Origin: Bilabrum cf. latius
Lineage: Eukaryota > Bigyra: Bicosoecida > Bigyra > Bicosoecida
Reading direction: 5' to 3'
NCBI GenBank assembly: GCA_965178125.1
Contig: OZ237759.1
Location: 124,001 to 188,000 of the forward strand
DNA: 64,000 bases
Shown here: in pieces, positions 52,015 through 63,400 of the stretch
Numbering within the stretch: position 1 is the stretch's first letter
Layout: every line of letters begins with the position of its first letter
The notes under the pieces: generated by a model
What the model was told of the DNA's origin: nothing
The model's database searches: none
Seen by the model: only the letters and a program-made list of their open reading frames with translations
Translations under genes and position numbers: made by a program

Positions 52015-54825
52015 ATGGGCCCAGGAAGCCTCTGCGTGTTAGGAGCTTTTATGTGTGCGGCGATTGGCGCCAAATCGTCTCCCTTACCGCCCTGGAGGAA
52101 TTGGACCCTGCCGATCGAGGACAGGATCCAAGATATCGTCTCTCGCCTGACGCTCGAAGAAAAAGTGCAGAATCTTGAGGGCCATGCACCTGGTGCGCCC
52201 CGACTGAACCTGTCTGCGCATTCTTACGCGCACGAATGCCTGAGAGGAGACGTGTCGGGCAAGTCAGGCACGGGCTTCCCGCAAGCCATTGGATTAGCCG
52301 AGAGCTGGAGCACGCAGATCATGCTCCTGGTGGCTCGTGCATCCGCCGATGAAATCAGAGCCAATTACAACACGGATCGGGCCTCCAACCCGGGGGGCAG
52401 CACCGGTCTCAGCTGCTTCGCACCCGTGGTGAACCTGTGCCAGAACCCTCTGTGGGGCCGCTGCCAGGAGACGTACGGGGAGGACCCTCACCTGACATCG
52501 GAGCTGGCTTACTCGTTTGTGCGTTGGATGCAGTTCAACGACGCGGTTTCGATCGAGTACCCCGAGCTGCTGACCATAGTGAAGCACTTCGCGGTGTACG
52601 CCGGGCCGGAGGGGTACTCCTTCACCTTCTCGCCTCAGGCGGAGCGGTTCGGGTTCGATGCGGTTCTCTCCGAGAGAAGGTTCCGCGAGGACTTCCTGCC
52701 CGCTTACCGGGCTACCATCGAGGCGGGGGCCGTGGGCGTGATGGCGAGCTACTCGGCCATCACACTGACGGGCAACCGCTCCCTGTCCATGACCAACCTC
52801 CCCTCCAGCATCAACAGGCCGCTGCTGCAGACGGTGCTGCGGGAAGAGCTCGGCATGGAGAAGAAGGGAGGGTACGTCATCTCGGACGCGGGGGCCGTGG
52901 TGTTCGCCTACCACGCTGTGGGCCAGGGCCACGATGTGGTCAAGAGCCCCGCCCAGGCGGCCGAGAGGGCCATCGAGGCGGGCCTCGACATCGAGCTCAC
53001 CTGCTGCGGGGCCCCGCAGGTGTTCCCTCTGCTGGTGCAGGCCGTCAAGGAGGGCCGCATCAACGAGAGCACCGTGGACCGCGCCCTGTCCCGGGGCCTC
53101 AGGGAGTAGTTCCGGCTTGGCGTGCTGGACCCGCAGGAGGCGCCCAGCCAGCAGCTGCAGCGCTTCAACGACCTCACCACCGCCAACACGGTCGAGTCTG
53201 AGAAGCACAGGGAGGTTGCCCTGCGGGCGGCGAGGGAGGGGCTGGTCCTGCTGCGCAACGGAGGGGCCGGGGGCACCCTGCGGTGGAGGAGGCAGCGGCT
53301 CGTGCAGGGGGGGTCGGTGGAGAAGGCTGCCGGCAGCGGGCCGTGGGGCGCCTCCGCTGACGCCATCCCTTGGGACCCCAACGGCATGCAAGGGAAGCGA
53401 GTGTGCGTGGTGGGTCCCCTTGCAAATGACTCTGCTGCCCTGATGGGCGACTACCACCCGAAGCCCTCCAGGACCATCTACACGCCGTACCTGGGGTTGC
53501 AGCGGAGGCTGCAGGAGCTGGGCACGGGGGCGGAGGCGGTGCTGGCCGTGGGGTGTTCCGACTACACGTACTGCCCCGTAGTGGACGATGCAGCGGTGAA
53601 GAAAGCCGTTCAGTCGTGCGACCGCACCGTGCTGGCGCTCGGTCTCTCGGCCCGCTCCATGAGTCCCAACACAACGAATGCTTGCGGGTGCCCCAAGGGA
53701 GACGCGGTAGAGGGCGAGTGCTGCGACAGGTACGCCGTCGGGCTGCCCGGCATGCAGGGTCACCTGCTGGACATCGTGGTGCAGGCAGCGGCGGGCGCAA
53801 GGACCCCACACCACCCAGTGCTCTTCGCCAACTCGGCGGGCATGCTGGACCTCGCCTCAGTGCTGGAGCCGGGGCCGGGGCCGGGCACCGTCCCGGTGGA
53901 TGGGGGCGGGCAGGGCGTGGCGGCTGTTCTCCATGGTGCGTTCCTGGCCGAGGCAACGGGCCTGGCCCTTGCTGATGCAGTGCTCGGGCAGGGCGCCCCC
54001 AGCGGGAGACTGGCCACCACCTGGTACAGGGATATCGCGAGGGCCCCCGGGATCAAGAACTACACATGGGCCGACCGGGGCTACAAGAGCGCGCCGGAAG
54101 ACAACATAGCCGTTGAGTTCGGGTTCGGACTGACGGGGTACGGCGTGGGGGCTCGTTATGAGGACGTGTTCCTGTACCCCTACAAGGTATCCGCTCGCCG
54201 CTCCTTGCTCGGGGAAGAAGGCCAAGAGGTGCCATTGCCACCGGCGCTCATGGGCGGCAAGCAGCAGGTAGCGCGGGAGCTACGCGAGGGGACGTAGCGT
54301 GACTAGGGGGTGGCGGAGGGCCCCTGGGCGCCGGGCGCAGGCTCGGGGGCGAGGGCAGCTCGTTCCGGCTCCGAGTCCCCCGTACCGATCGATGCATGCA
54401 TGGCTGTGGGGTGGACCCTGCGGCTGTGCACGGATGACCCCGAGGCGGAAGTGATGGAGGCGGTGCAGGTGTACATGGTGGGCAACCACAGCGCTCCGGG
54501 CGGTGTGACGAACGGGCGCGGTCGCCTGGTGGACTTTATGAAGTCTAGTCTATCGACGCAGTGCGCCATGTTTGCGAGCCAGGTGCAGCCCGAGGCTTTG
54601 GCCGTGTTGCGAGAGAGCGATTTCGAGCGGGTGCTGGAGCCCGGGGTGAGGTGCCTGCGCTTCGGGGCCTCCTCTGGCGTACTGCACGGGTCGGGGCTGG
54701 TCGATGGGGATGTCAATGTATCTATGGAGCAGATGGCAGCTGAGGGGGCGGGCCTGGAGGCCTGCTTCGACCTGCAGACGCCCGACGGCAAGCCCGTGCC
54801 GCTGTCAAGCTGCGGAGCTGCCTGA
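52015..54825 (+). CDS. Secreted GH3 beta-xylosidase/arabinofuranosidase-like enzyme, three UAGs
   Basis: 936 codons, no intron, TGA. Signal peptide MGPGSLCVLGAFMCAAIGA. GH3 landmarks: RLTLEEKVQNL, SYAHECLRGD, GTGFPQAIGLAESW, PVVNLCQNPLWGRCQETYGEDP, KHFAVYAG, and GGYVISDAGAV with the nucleophile Asp in SDAG. The second GH3 domain begins EGLVLLRNGG and has KRVCVVGPLAND; the end (FGFGLTGYG, then an FnIII-like region) is complete. UAGs at 53107 (between RE and FRLG, the linker of the two domains), 54295 and 54304. The family layout is that of plant and fungal beta-D-xylosidases. Inference: digestion of plant or algal wall xylan outside the cell or in vacuoles. Confidence 0.88.
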
Positions 54826-55096
54826 GCGAAGGAGGGGGTGCGCCGCCTCAGGCTGCAGTTTGATGTAGATGGTTGCTACATGCTGGCTCGCGATGCAAAC
54901 ACCCAGTGCTTCACACACCTTCTGGCCTTGTCGAAGGGGATTGAGATATGCAGGCACTCCAGCATGCAGTGCCTCCGCACTGCAACTGCAGCGCACTGAC
55001 CGCTGTCGTGGTTTGCTGCGCGGCCGAGATAGAGACGGGCAGTTTTCAAATATCTGCCTACGCCAAGGCAGAATATCTCTGCATACGTGGTATGCA

Positions 55097-56869
55097 ATGA
55101 TGCGTAAAGTCGTTTGTGTCCGTCAAAGTATGTTTGCGGGCTGTCGCATGGCGCCTACCACCACATTGGCTCGTTGGTTGTCCAGGAGTCCATCGCATAG
55201 GCAGCACACCTTTCCCAGCGTGACTAGGATCCTGAACGTGATCGACAAATCTGGTCTCAAGGATTGGGCGGTTTCCATGAGCATGTCAAGAATCAAGAAA
55301 GAATTGCTGAATGGTCCGCTGCCGCCCGCCGCAATTGCGAGCAGCTCTGTGCTGCCAGTCTCTGGCGGCAGCAAAACGTCGGCACCGCTAGACTCCAGCG
55401 ATTCTTATACCAGTGGCTTTGATTTGGACGATATTGCCCTCGCTGAAGCAGCCGCAATGGAGGCAGCAACGGATTCTCGCTCCGACCCCGCCGTAGCCCC
55501 GCCGCGGCCTGCAGCTGCCAGTGCCGCCGGGCAAGAGAGCTCAAGGCGGCAGCCCGGCGCATCAGTTTCGATCGCGCTCAGCTCGGATTGGCTGGCACGC
55601 GCAGCGGACCGCGCTGTTGCCTTCCCCGACTCGATCCGGGACAACGCCGCGAGCCTGGGCAGCGCCGCCCACAACGTCATCGACGCTGTGATCCGGGGGG
55701 AGATCGCGACGGAGGACGAAGCCATGGCCAGGGCCGCAGAGGAGGACAAGCGCATCCGCAAGGAGGCGGGTTCTCGCCCCGCGAACACGGGGGGCAACGG
55801 TCGGCTGCCTGCATCGCTCCCTCGGCGGGGGGGTGTCTCCAACTGCGTGCGCAGCTTCTTCCGGTGGAGGGCGGCCTCGGGGGCAAGACTGGTGCCTGCG
55901 GGGGACTCGGCCGTGTGGAGCTGGCTGTACGGATACGGTGGGTATCTGGACTGCGTGGTGCTGCACGGGCGCGAGGGAGGGGGAGAGCGAGAGCGAGAGC
56001 GAGAGCGAGAGGGAGAGGGAGAGTCGGCGGTGGTGGTGGAGCTGCCCGGGCTGGGCGCCAAGATCTCGCTGGCCCCTCCAATAGAAGTGCTGGAGCTCAA
56101 GTGCACCACGAGCATCCACGACTCGTACGCGCTGCAGCTGGCTGCCTACGGGCACGCCCTCCGCGAGATGATCGTGGCGGAGGCAGGGGCGGCTCTCGTC
56201 GCCAGGGCGGGGGAGAGAGGGGAGGCAAAGGTGGTGCAGGCGATCGCGGAGGCATTGGGGGGGTCCGGTGTGTCTAGCAAGGACCCTGCAGTTGGTGTGG
56301 GTGCCGGAGATAAGGACGAGGAGGACGAAGACGTGGCGCGGGCAGTGAGCGGGCTAATCGGATCGCTGTCTGAGAGCACCAAGATCGGGCCGGGCCTGCT
56401 GCGACTCGACGAGCCGCTGCCGAGCAGCGAGGTGCCTTTGGTTGCACTGCACTGCAGCGGCTAGGCCCCAGTCCGCGCGATGGGCGTGGGGTGGAGCGAT
56501 GAAGCTCAGTCGTCGGGCCGGGCGGCGCTCTCGAGGGCCACGCGGGGGCTGCTGCGGTCGCTGCTAGGCCATGGAGCGGCAGCAAGTGGATCCGGTGAGG
56601 CGGCAGATGATGGCAGCGAGTCACCCCTGCACCTGAGGATCCCCGTGGGTATTGGCGGCAGGGTGGTCCGGCTGGATAGGGGAGGGGGTGCCGCAGAGGA
56701 CGTCACAGTGGAGGAGGCCTCCCGCGCGCTGGAGGGGTTCAAGGCGGCGGCGCTGCTGGGGGACGTGCTTGGCGTCCTCCGCAGCAGCAAGCAGGCGGCC
56801 GCGGAGGAGCAAAGGGAGGGGGAGGGAGAGGGGCCCAGGCCACTGGTGAGAAGAACCAAGGTGGGGTGA
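55097..56869 (+). CDS. MGME1-like mitochondrial RecB-family exonuclease
   Basis: 590 codons from ATG 55097, TGA, one UAG at 56462. N-terminus MMRKVVCVRQSMF...ARWLSRSPSHRQ is basic with no acidic residue, as in mitochondrial presequences; an ORF extends further up to 54869 but without such features. Core: TFPSVTRILNVIDKSG, the PSVT-IL start of MGME1; AAHNVIDAVIRGE; GYGGYLDCVV with an active Asp; and VLELKCTT with the E-x-K; then ALQLAAYGHAL. These are the PD-(D/E)XK residues. Known: MGME1 trims flaps in mitochondrial DNA replication. An Arg/Glu repeat (about 55985-56020) and an acidic C-terminal part are additions. Confidence 0.78.
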
Positions 56870-57020
56870 CCCATCCGGCTGGTTCGGTGGGGGGTGGTGT
56901 AGTCTAGCGGGGTCCGGGCCTGTGAAGGTGGCCATGCACTATCCCTACCCCACCTCCATGAATTGCACAGTTTGTTGTCTACATCCAGATCCATGTTGAT
57001 CCAACACTGTCTATCTGCAT

Positions 57021-59945
57021 TCATGTCACGATTTCGAGCAGCTATGTCACCCTGTCCAGCAGGCCCCCCATGTCAGGGTGTGCCGACTGCACCTCCTCCA
57101 GCAAGGCCCTCACCTCGGCCACCTCCTGCTCCGCCTCGTCCACCGCCCTCTCAACCGCTTCGAAGTCCTCCTCGGACTCGCCCAGTGGGGCCCTCGTCCC
57201 ATCCGCAGCTGCCCTCAGAGCCGCGGCCATGGCCTGCATGGCCTCGGCCTTCTCCACCTCCCGCTGCCTGTCGTAGAGCAGCGAGTTCACGTCGGCCTGC
57301 CTCTCATCGCACTGCTTCTCCAAGCCCTCCACCTCCCCCATGCGCCGGGCGGCCTCCTGCTCCGCCTTGCCCTTCTCCTCCTCCTTCTCCTCCACCGCCG
57401 CCCGGTACCCCTGCAGCTCCCTCCTCTTGGTCTTCACCTCCTTCTTCTTCCCCTTGGCCGCCTTCTTGGCCTCGCCCAGAGTAAGGCCGGCCCCGTGTCC
57501 TCCCATGAGCCTAGCCGCCGCTCCACCCTTCTTGGTCCCACCTCGCGCGGTGCCTCCCCCTAGCGTAAGCCCGCCCGCCTTCTTCCCCTTGACCCCCTTG
57601 GCTGCGGCCTTGGCGCCCCCGGTGGCCGCGAACTTGGTAGCGATGTCCTCCCGCTTGGACACGGCCCGCTCGATCTCGTGCAGCAGTTTCCGCTGCTCCC
57701 TCTGCAGCTCCTCCAGCCTCAGCTTCATGCGGTGGATCTCCTTGGTCATCTGGGCGATCTCGCCCTGCCCCACGCTGGGGTCCAGTGCCGCCTGCAGCTC
57801 TTTCTCGAGCGTGATCTTCTTTTCCAGAGCAGCGGCCTGCCTCTCGCACTCGAGAGTGTCCTCTAGAAGCTCGGCCCTCGCTTCCTTGACCTGCGCCACC
57901 TTGCGCTCCGCCTCCACAAAGGCCTTCTCCGCCTCCTTGAGCTCCTCCGCAAAGTCCGACTCGGAGGCGTAGGCGCCCTCCCTCAGCTTCTTGCTCAGCG
58001 CCTCGTTCTTGGACACGAGCTCGCTGATCCTCGTCATGTCCTCCCGCATCCTCTCGATCCCAGCGCGCAGCTCGGCAGCTTCTCTTCGCTGGGCTTCCAC
58101 CTCTTTCTCCAACCGGATGCGCTTGCGGTCCAGCAGCATGCGCTGCGTCTTGAGCTCGCGCTCCTTGGCCGTCATGTCCTCTATCTTGGAGGCAGCCGAT
58201 ACCATGGACGTCTGCTCCTGCAGCCATCGCTTCTGCAGGTCCTCCGTCTCCTGCCTCACCTGTGCGATCTGCTTGCCCGTGTTGTGGATGGCCGCGTGCA
58301 AGGGCCCCATGTGTTCCTCCTCGGGGAGGGCCGCCACCAGCTTCTCGTACTTGCGGTTGAGCCTGTCCATGGTGGACATCTTCTTCTCGATCGCGTCGTT
58401 CCGCTGCCGGATCTCCATCTGGTACCGCGCGGCCAGCGCCTCCTTCTCCTTAACCTCCTCCTCGGCCTTCTGCAGCTCCACCTTGAGGCCCTCGGCATGC
58501 GCCGCGCGGTGCAGCTTGTCCAGCTGGATGCGCTCCATCTCGTTCTCGATGCCCGCCAGCTCCTGCTCCTTCTGCCGCACCAGCTCCATGATCTTGCGCG
58601 CGTCCCGAGAGAGGTTGCGGGCCGCCTTGCGCGCCGTCACCTGCGCATTTTCGTCCTCCTCAATCCCTGCGTCCGCGTCCCGGATCCGTTTCTCCACCAG
58701 GTCCTTCTTCCCGTCCGCCTCCCGCAGCTGCCTCCGCAAGCCCTCGGCCTCTTTGACCAGCCTGTCCACCTCGGCGTCGGCGCTGTCCAGGGACCCCTGG
58801 AGGATCTCCTGCCGCTGCACCACCTCTTCCCTCTTCCTGGCGGCCTCCTCGAGGGCCCGGATGCAGTACTCGATCTGCGACTGCTCCCTCTCCAACACTG
58901 CTGAGAGCTTGGCGTGCTCCTGCTGGGCCTCCCTGATGCGCTTGCGGCAGTTCCCCTCTTCCGCGTCCAGGGACTGATACGCCTCCTCCTGTTCCCTGAT
59001 GGCCTTGAGCGTCCCCCCCAGGGCCTCGTCCCTCCTCTGCTGCTCGAGGACGGTGCTCTTCCACTCCTGCAGCAAGCGGGCCTTCTCCCGTGACACCACC
59101 TCCATCTCCTTGGTGGCCTCTAGGAGAGTGGCCTCCGCGGCGGCGGTCTCCTCCTTCTGCGCGCGGATCTGGCCGTCGTACAGCGCCACCTGCTCCCCTA
59201 GCCTCTGGATTCGCCCGTTGAGCACGTCAATCATCTCGTCCTGCTCGCTCTTGGCCTTCTCAGCCTTGCCCGCCTCCTCCTCCGCCTTGTAGGCAGTGCG
59301 CCGCTTCAGAGCCACCTCCGCCTCCACCTCCTCGTTGAGCTTGCCGGCCTGCCGCAGCGTGTCGTGGATGCCTTCCAGCTTGCTAGCGAACTCCTCCAGC
59401 TTGGCCTGCTGCTCCTGCAGCTGCTGCCGGCGCAATCGGATCCCTTTTCGGAATTCCTCACGGTCGGCCTCTACCTTTGTGCGCACCCTCTAGATGGCTT
59501 CTGCACTTTTCTGCGCAGAATCTAGCTCTCCCTGCAGCTTTGCTAGCTGCTGCTGCACGCCATACAGCTCGACGCCAGTGTCCTCCCTGGCTTTCTTGAG
59601 CCTATCAGCGTCTTCCTTCTTTTCTCTCAGCTGAGCCATGATGCGGTCTCTTCGCTTCTCTACCTATTTGTGAAGCACCTACTGCACCCGCTGCATCTGT
59701 GGCGCATCGGCTAGCCCTTCTCGGATTCGCAAGGCCTCTTCGTCCAAGTCCTCATCAGAGTCCGAGTCACCCGCCCCTCCTCTCGCCTGTCCCATCCCTG
59801 CATCATGATAACCACCATCATCGCCACCATAGGCACCTCCCATGCCCATGTCAACACCAGGAGGGCCGTATCCATCGCCTCCGTCGTCACCAAAGGCGTG
59901 TGCTGCATCCCCGGCTCTGCCGGCGCCCTACTCCGGGCCAGCCAT
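57021..59945 (-). CDS. CCDC40: CCDC40/FAP172 axonemal coiled-coil ruler protein, five UAGs
   Basis: 974 codons, no intron, ATG 59945, TGA 57023-57021. Gly/Asp-rich start (GMGMGGAYGG), then REDTGVELYGVQQQLAKLQ, and over 700 residues of coiled coil with MGPLHAAIHNTGKQI and LQKRWLQEQTSMV, the signature of CCDC40/FAP172. Two Gly/Lys-rich breaks sit near the C-terminal third. UAG first bases: 59930, 59681, 59666, 59492, 57044; the cluster at 59681-59666 reads QRVQ-Q-VLHK-Q-VEKRRDR. Known: CCDC39/40 set the 96-nm repeat of motile cilia, so the organism has motile flagella. Standard-code reading starts the protein 153 codons late. Confidence 0.85.
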
Positions 59946-60422
59946 ATGTGAGCACTAAGGCGGATAGAATCAATAAACTAAATATGTGTGTGCTGGCAGT
60001 CTGCGTCTCGAATGGCACGCAGCTGAGAGCTGGTATCCGTTGCCAATAAACAAGATTTTATTGTCGGCCTGCACGCTACCTCAAGCACGGTCGCAAAATT
60101 GACGATTTAAAAGGGCACGTCTGTGGACTGTGAGTGATGTCCGGGCTTTTAGTTGTCACTATTTTAAATATGTTTATAGATAGCGACCTTAAAGTTGATG
60201 AAGTAGACTGAATACCTTTGATTATGTCCGTCCTAGTCGCAGCTTGTCCTTTCACATCAAACGGTGTTGAAACTAATCGAGTCAAATGCGATCTGTAGTT
60301 CTATGGTAGGATAGAATGAAGGCCGTGAGTTGTGCTGACTACTACCGCCACTGATATGGACCGCTGACTTGGCTTTGGAATGCTCTTGCGAGGTTGATTC
60401 TCAGAAGCACCGTTGATCGAGC
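59946..60422. other. Divergent promoter region between CCDC40 and IFT122
   Basis: No supported gene. Two ciliary genes are transcribed away from this 477-bp spacer, which could hold a shared RFX/FOXJ1-like control site; I see no clear RFX box. Confidence 0.5.
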
Positions 60423-63400
60423 ATGCCCTTACTGTCGCAACCGTAGGCCACTCGGCGTGATGGTTCAGAGCCTGATTTCGCGCCTGACGTTCACTGCATA
60501 GGATGGAAACCAGGTGAGACTTTCAATACAAAGCGGAAGCACCAAGCATTCTGCTGAACTGCATCATCGTGCAATCAACTGTGCGGCCTATCCCTTCGCA
60601 GATGGGAGCTAGCTGATCGTGGCAGTCGGCAGAAGAGTACTGCAGTACGACATGCATGGGACTCTAATCCATGCGCTGCGAGGTCACAAGGGCGACGTTT
60701 ATTGCGTAGAGTGGAGCAACGATGGGCAACGGTTCGCATCTGGCGGAGCAGACAACGTTGTTTTCATTTGGAGTGGCAACGTGAGACTTCTGGGTTCGGC
60801 GTACACTGACATATGTGATGGACACGCACGCTTTAGCACTCGTTGTTTTCCAGGCAGCCTGCAAGCTCGCTCTAGGCACCAGTGCGAGACCGCCACTGTC
60901 ACTCTGGCACCTCGCCTGCTGCACAGAAATGCTGCCACGTCATTGCTTTGCCGTTCGCCCCAGTGGTAGTCGCACGCACTCCTACTACGCCCATAAGACT
61001 CGCCGCGATGCCCCTCTCTCACCGCAGGGGGAAGCCATCGTCAAGTACACGCACAACGAGGCCGTCCAGGCACTGGCGTTCAGCCCCACCTCGGGACAGC
61101 TCGTCTCGTGCTCCACCTCGGACATCGGGCTGTGGTCGCCGGACAGTGCCTCAGTCAACAAGATCCGCATCGGATCCAAGGCGCTGTGCGCGGCGTGGGC
61201 CATGGATGGTGAGGTCCTTGCGGTGGGCCACCAGGACGGCACGGTCACACTGCGCAACGCCTCGGATGGCAAAACAACGGCCCAGTTCCGGAGGGGCGGG
61301 CCCGTGTGGTGCCTCCAGTGGTCCCCGTCGCCCGAGGAGGCCTTTGCCATTCTGGCGGTGGGCGCGTGGGACTTCCCTGGGGAAGGGGGGGGCACGCTGA
61401 GCTTTTACCAGCAGAGCGGCAAGCAGCAGGGAGAGTCCGTCAAGCTTGGCTTCGACCCGACGAGCCTCAGCTTCTTCAGCGCGGGGGAGTACCTGGTGGT
61501 GGCGGGGTCCGACAAGAAGGCCTGGCTCTTCACCCGGGATGGGATCCGGCTGCACCACATCTGCGAGAAGAAGGACTGGGTGTGGACGGCAAAGCCCAAG
61601 CCGGGGACGGCCAAGGGGCACTTTGTCGCGGTGGGCACCGCCGATGGGAACCTGGCCATGCACCAGCTCATGTTCTCCACGGTGCACGGGCTGTACCAGG
61701 ACAGGTACGCGTACAGGGACGGCATGACGGACGTGATCGTGCAGCACATGGTCACGGAGCAGCGGGTCCGGCTCAAGCTAAGGGCGTACGTGAAGAAAAT
61801 ATCGGTCTACACGAATCGGCTCGCAGTGCAGCTGCCGGACAGCGTGCGCATCTACGAGTTGGCTGAGGGCGGAGACCAGTTTTCGATGCACTACCGGCCC
61901 ATGCGCCGCATCCAGCGGCCCATCGAGTGCAACCTGCTGGTGGTCACCTCGCAGCACGTGACCCTGTGCATGGAGAAGCGGCTGCAGCTGCTGTCGCTGG
62001 ACGGGGATACGGAGCGGGAGTGGGTGTTCGACGCGGTGATCCGGTACATCAAGGTGGTCGGGGGTCCCCCGGGGGCAGAGGCTCTCCTGGTGGGCCTGCG
62101 CAACGGCGCGGTGATGCAGGTGTTCGTGGGGAACCCCTTCCCGCTGGAGCTCGTGCGGCAGAAGACGTCCATCCGTTGCCTCGACCTCTCCCAGTCCAGG
62201 AAGAGGCTGGCCGTGGTGGACGACCAGACGAGGGTGTGCGTGTACGACGTGGGGACCAAGGAGCTCCTGTGGCAGGCCACGGGCGCCAACAGCGTGGCCT
62301 TCAATTCCAGCCACGAGGACAGCCTGTGCTTCTCCGGCGACAACCACCTGAGCATCAAGGTGGGGGACTTCCCCGTGGACAAGAGGCCCATGCCTGGGTT
62401 CGTGGTCGGGTTCAACCGGTCCATGGTGTACGTCCTGCACTTTGTGGCCATGCGCACCGTGGACGTGCCCCAGTCCACGGCCATGGCACGATACCTGGAG
62501 CTGGGCAAGCTGGACCGCGCGTACGACGCGGCGTGCCTGGGTGTCACGGACCAGGACTGGCGCACGCTGGGAGCCGCGGCCCTGCAGCAGGGCGACCTGC
62601 AGGTGGCCAAAGGGGCATACAGCCGAGTCAAGGACGCCCGCTTCCTGTCCCTGGTGTTCGAGTCGGAGACCAAGGAGGCTGCGGGCGGCGTGTCGCCGCA
62701 GGAGATCGCGGGGGAGGCACTGGCGTACGCCGGCAGGTTCAGCGAGGCCGCCAGGTCCTTCGTGAGGGCGAGCAAGCCGGAGCGGGCCGTGGACATGTTC
62801 GTGGACCTGCGGCTGTGGGCGGAGGCCAAGCGGCTGGCGCAGTCCACGGGCAGCGTGGACGTCGAGGGCCTGATGCTGCAGCAGGCAGGGACGCTCGAGG
62901 CGCAGGGGGACTACGCCGGGGCTGCCTCGGTGCTGGTGGCGGTGGGGCACCGCATCCGAGCCATCCACTTGTTCAAGGAAGCGGGGCAGTGGGTGTTCAT
63001 CGGGCAGATGGTCACCGATGCTGCCAACCACGTGCGCCGTGCGAAGCGCGGCCAGGTATTGCCGGCTGCGGCCTCGGGGGCTGGCGCGGATGCTCCCTCA
63101 GGCGAGGCCGGGTCGAGCAGCACTGGCGACCAGAAAGAGAGCCACGAGGAGGTGCTGCGCGCGGCCGCAGTTGCCCTTCGGTCCATCGGCACAGAGGGTG
63201 CCCTGTCTTCGGCCAGGGAGGCCTACGTGGCGCTGGGGGATGACTTGGGGCTGGCCACGCTGCTGGTGGCCATGAAGCGATGGGACGAGGCCAGCGCGCT
63301 GGCGGGGCGGGTGGCGCTGGAGGCTGCCGCGGGGGGCAGCGGGGGAGGCGCTGCTCCCGGGGATGCGGAGCGTCGGGCCCGCGAGCTGGCGGTGAAGGTG

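Noticed and set aside
61927-63243. 438-codon ORF in another frame of IFT122 and its 417-codon antisense
   Set aside because: IFT122 motifs are in the third frame; these are GC shadows.
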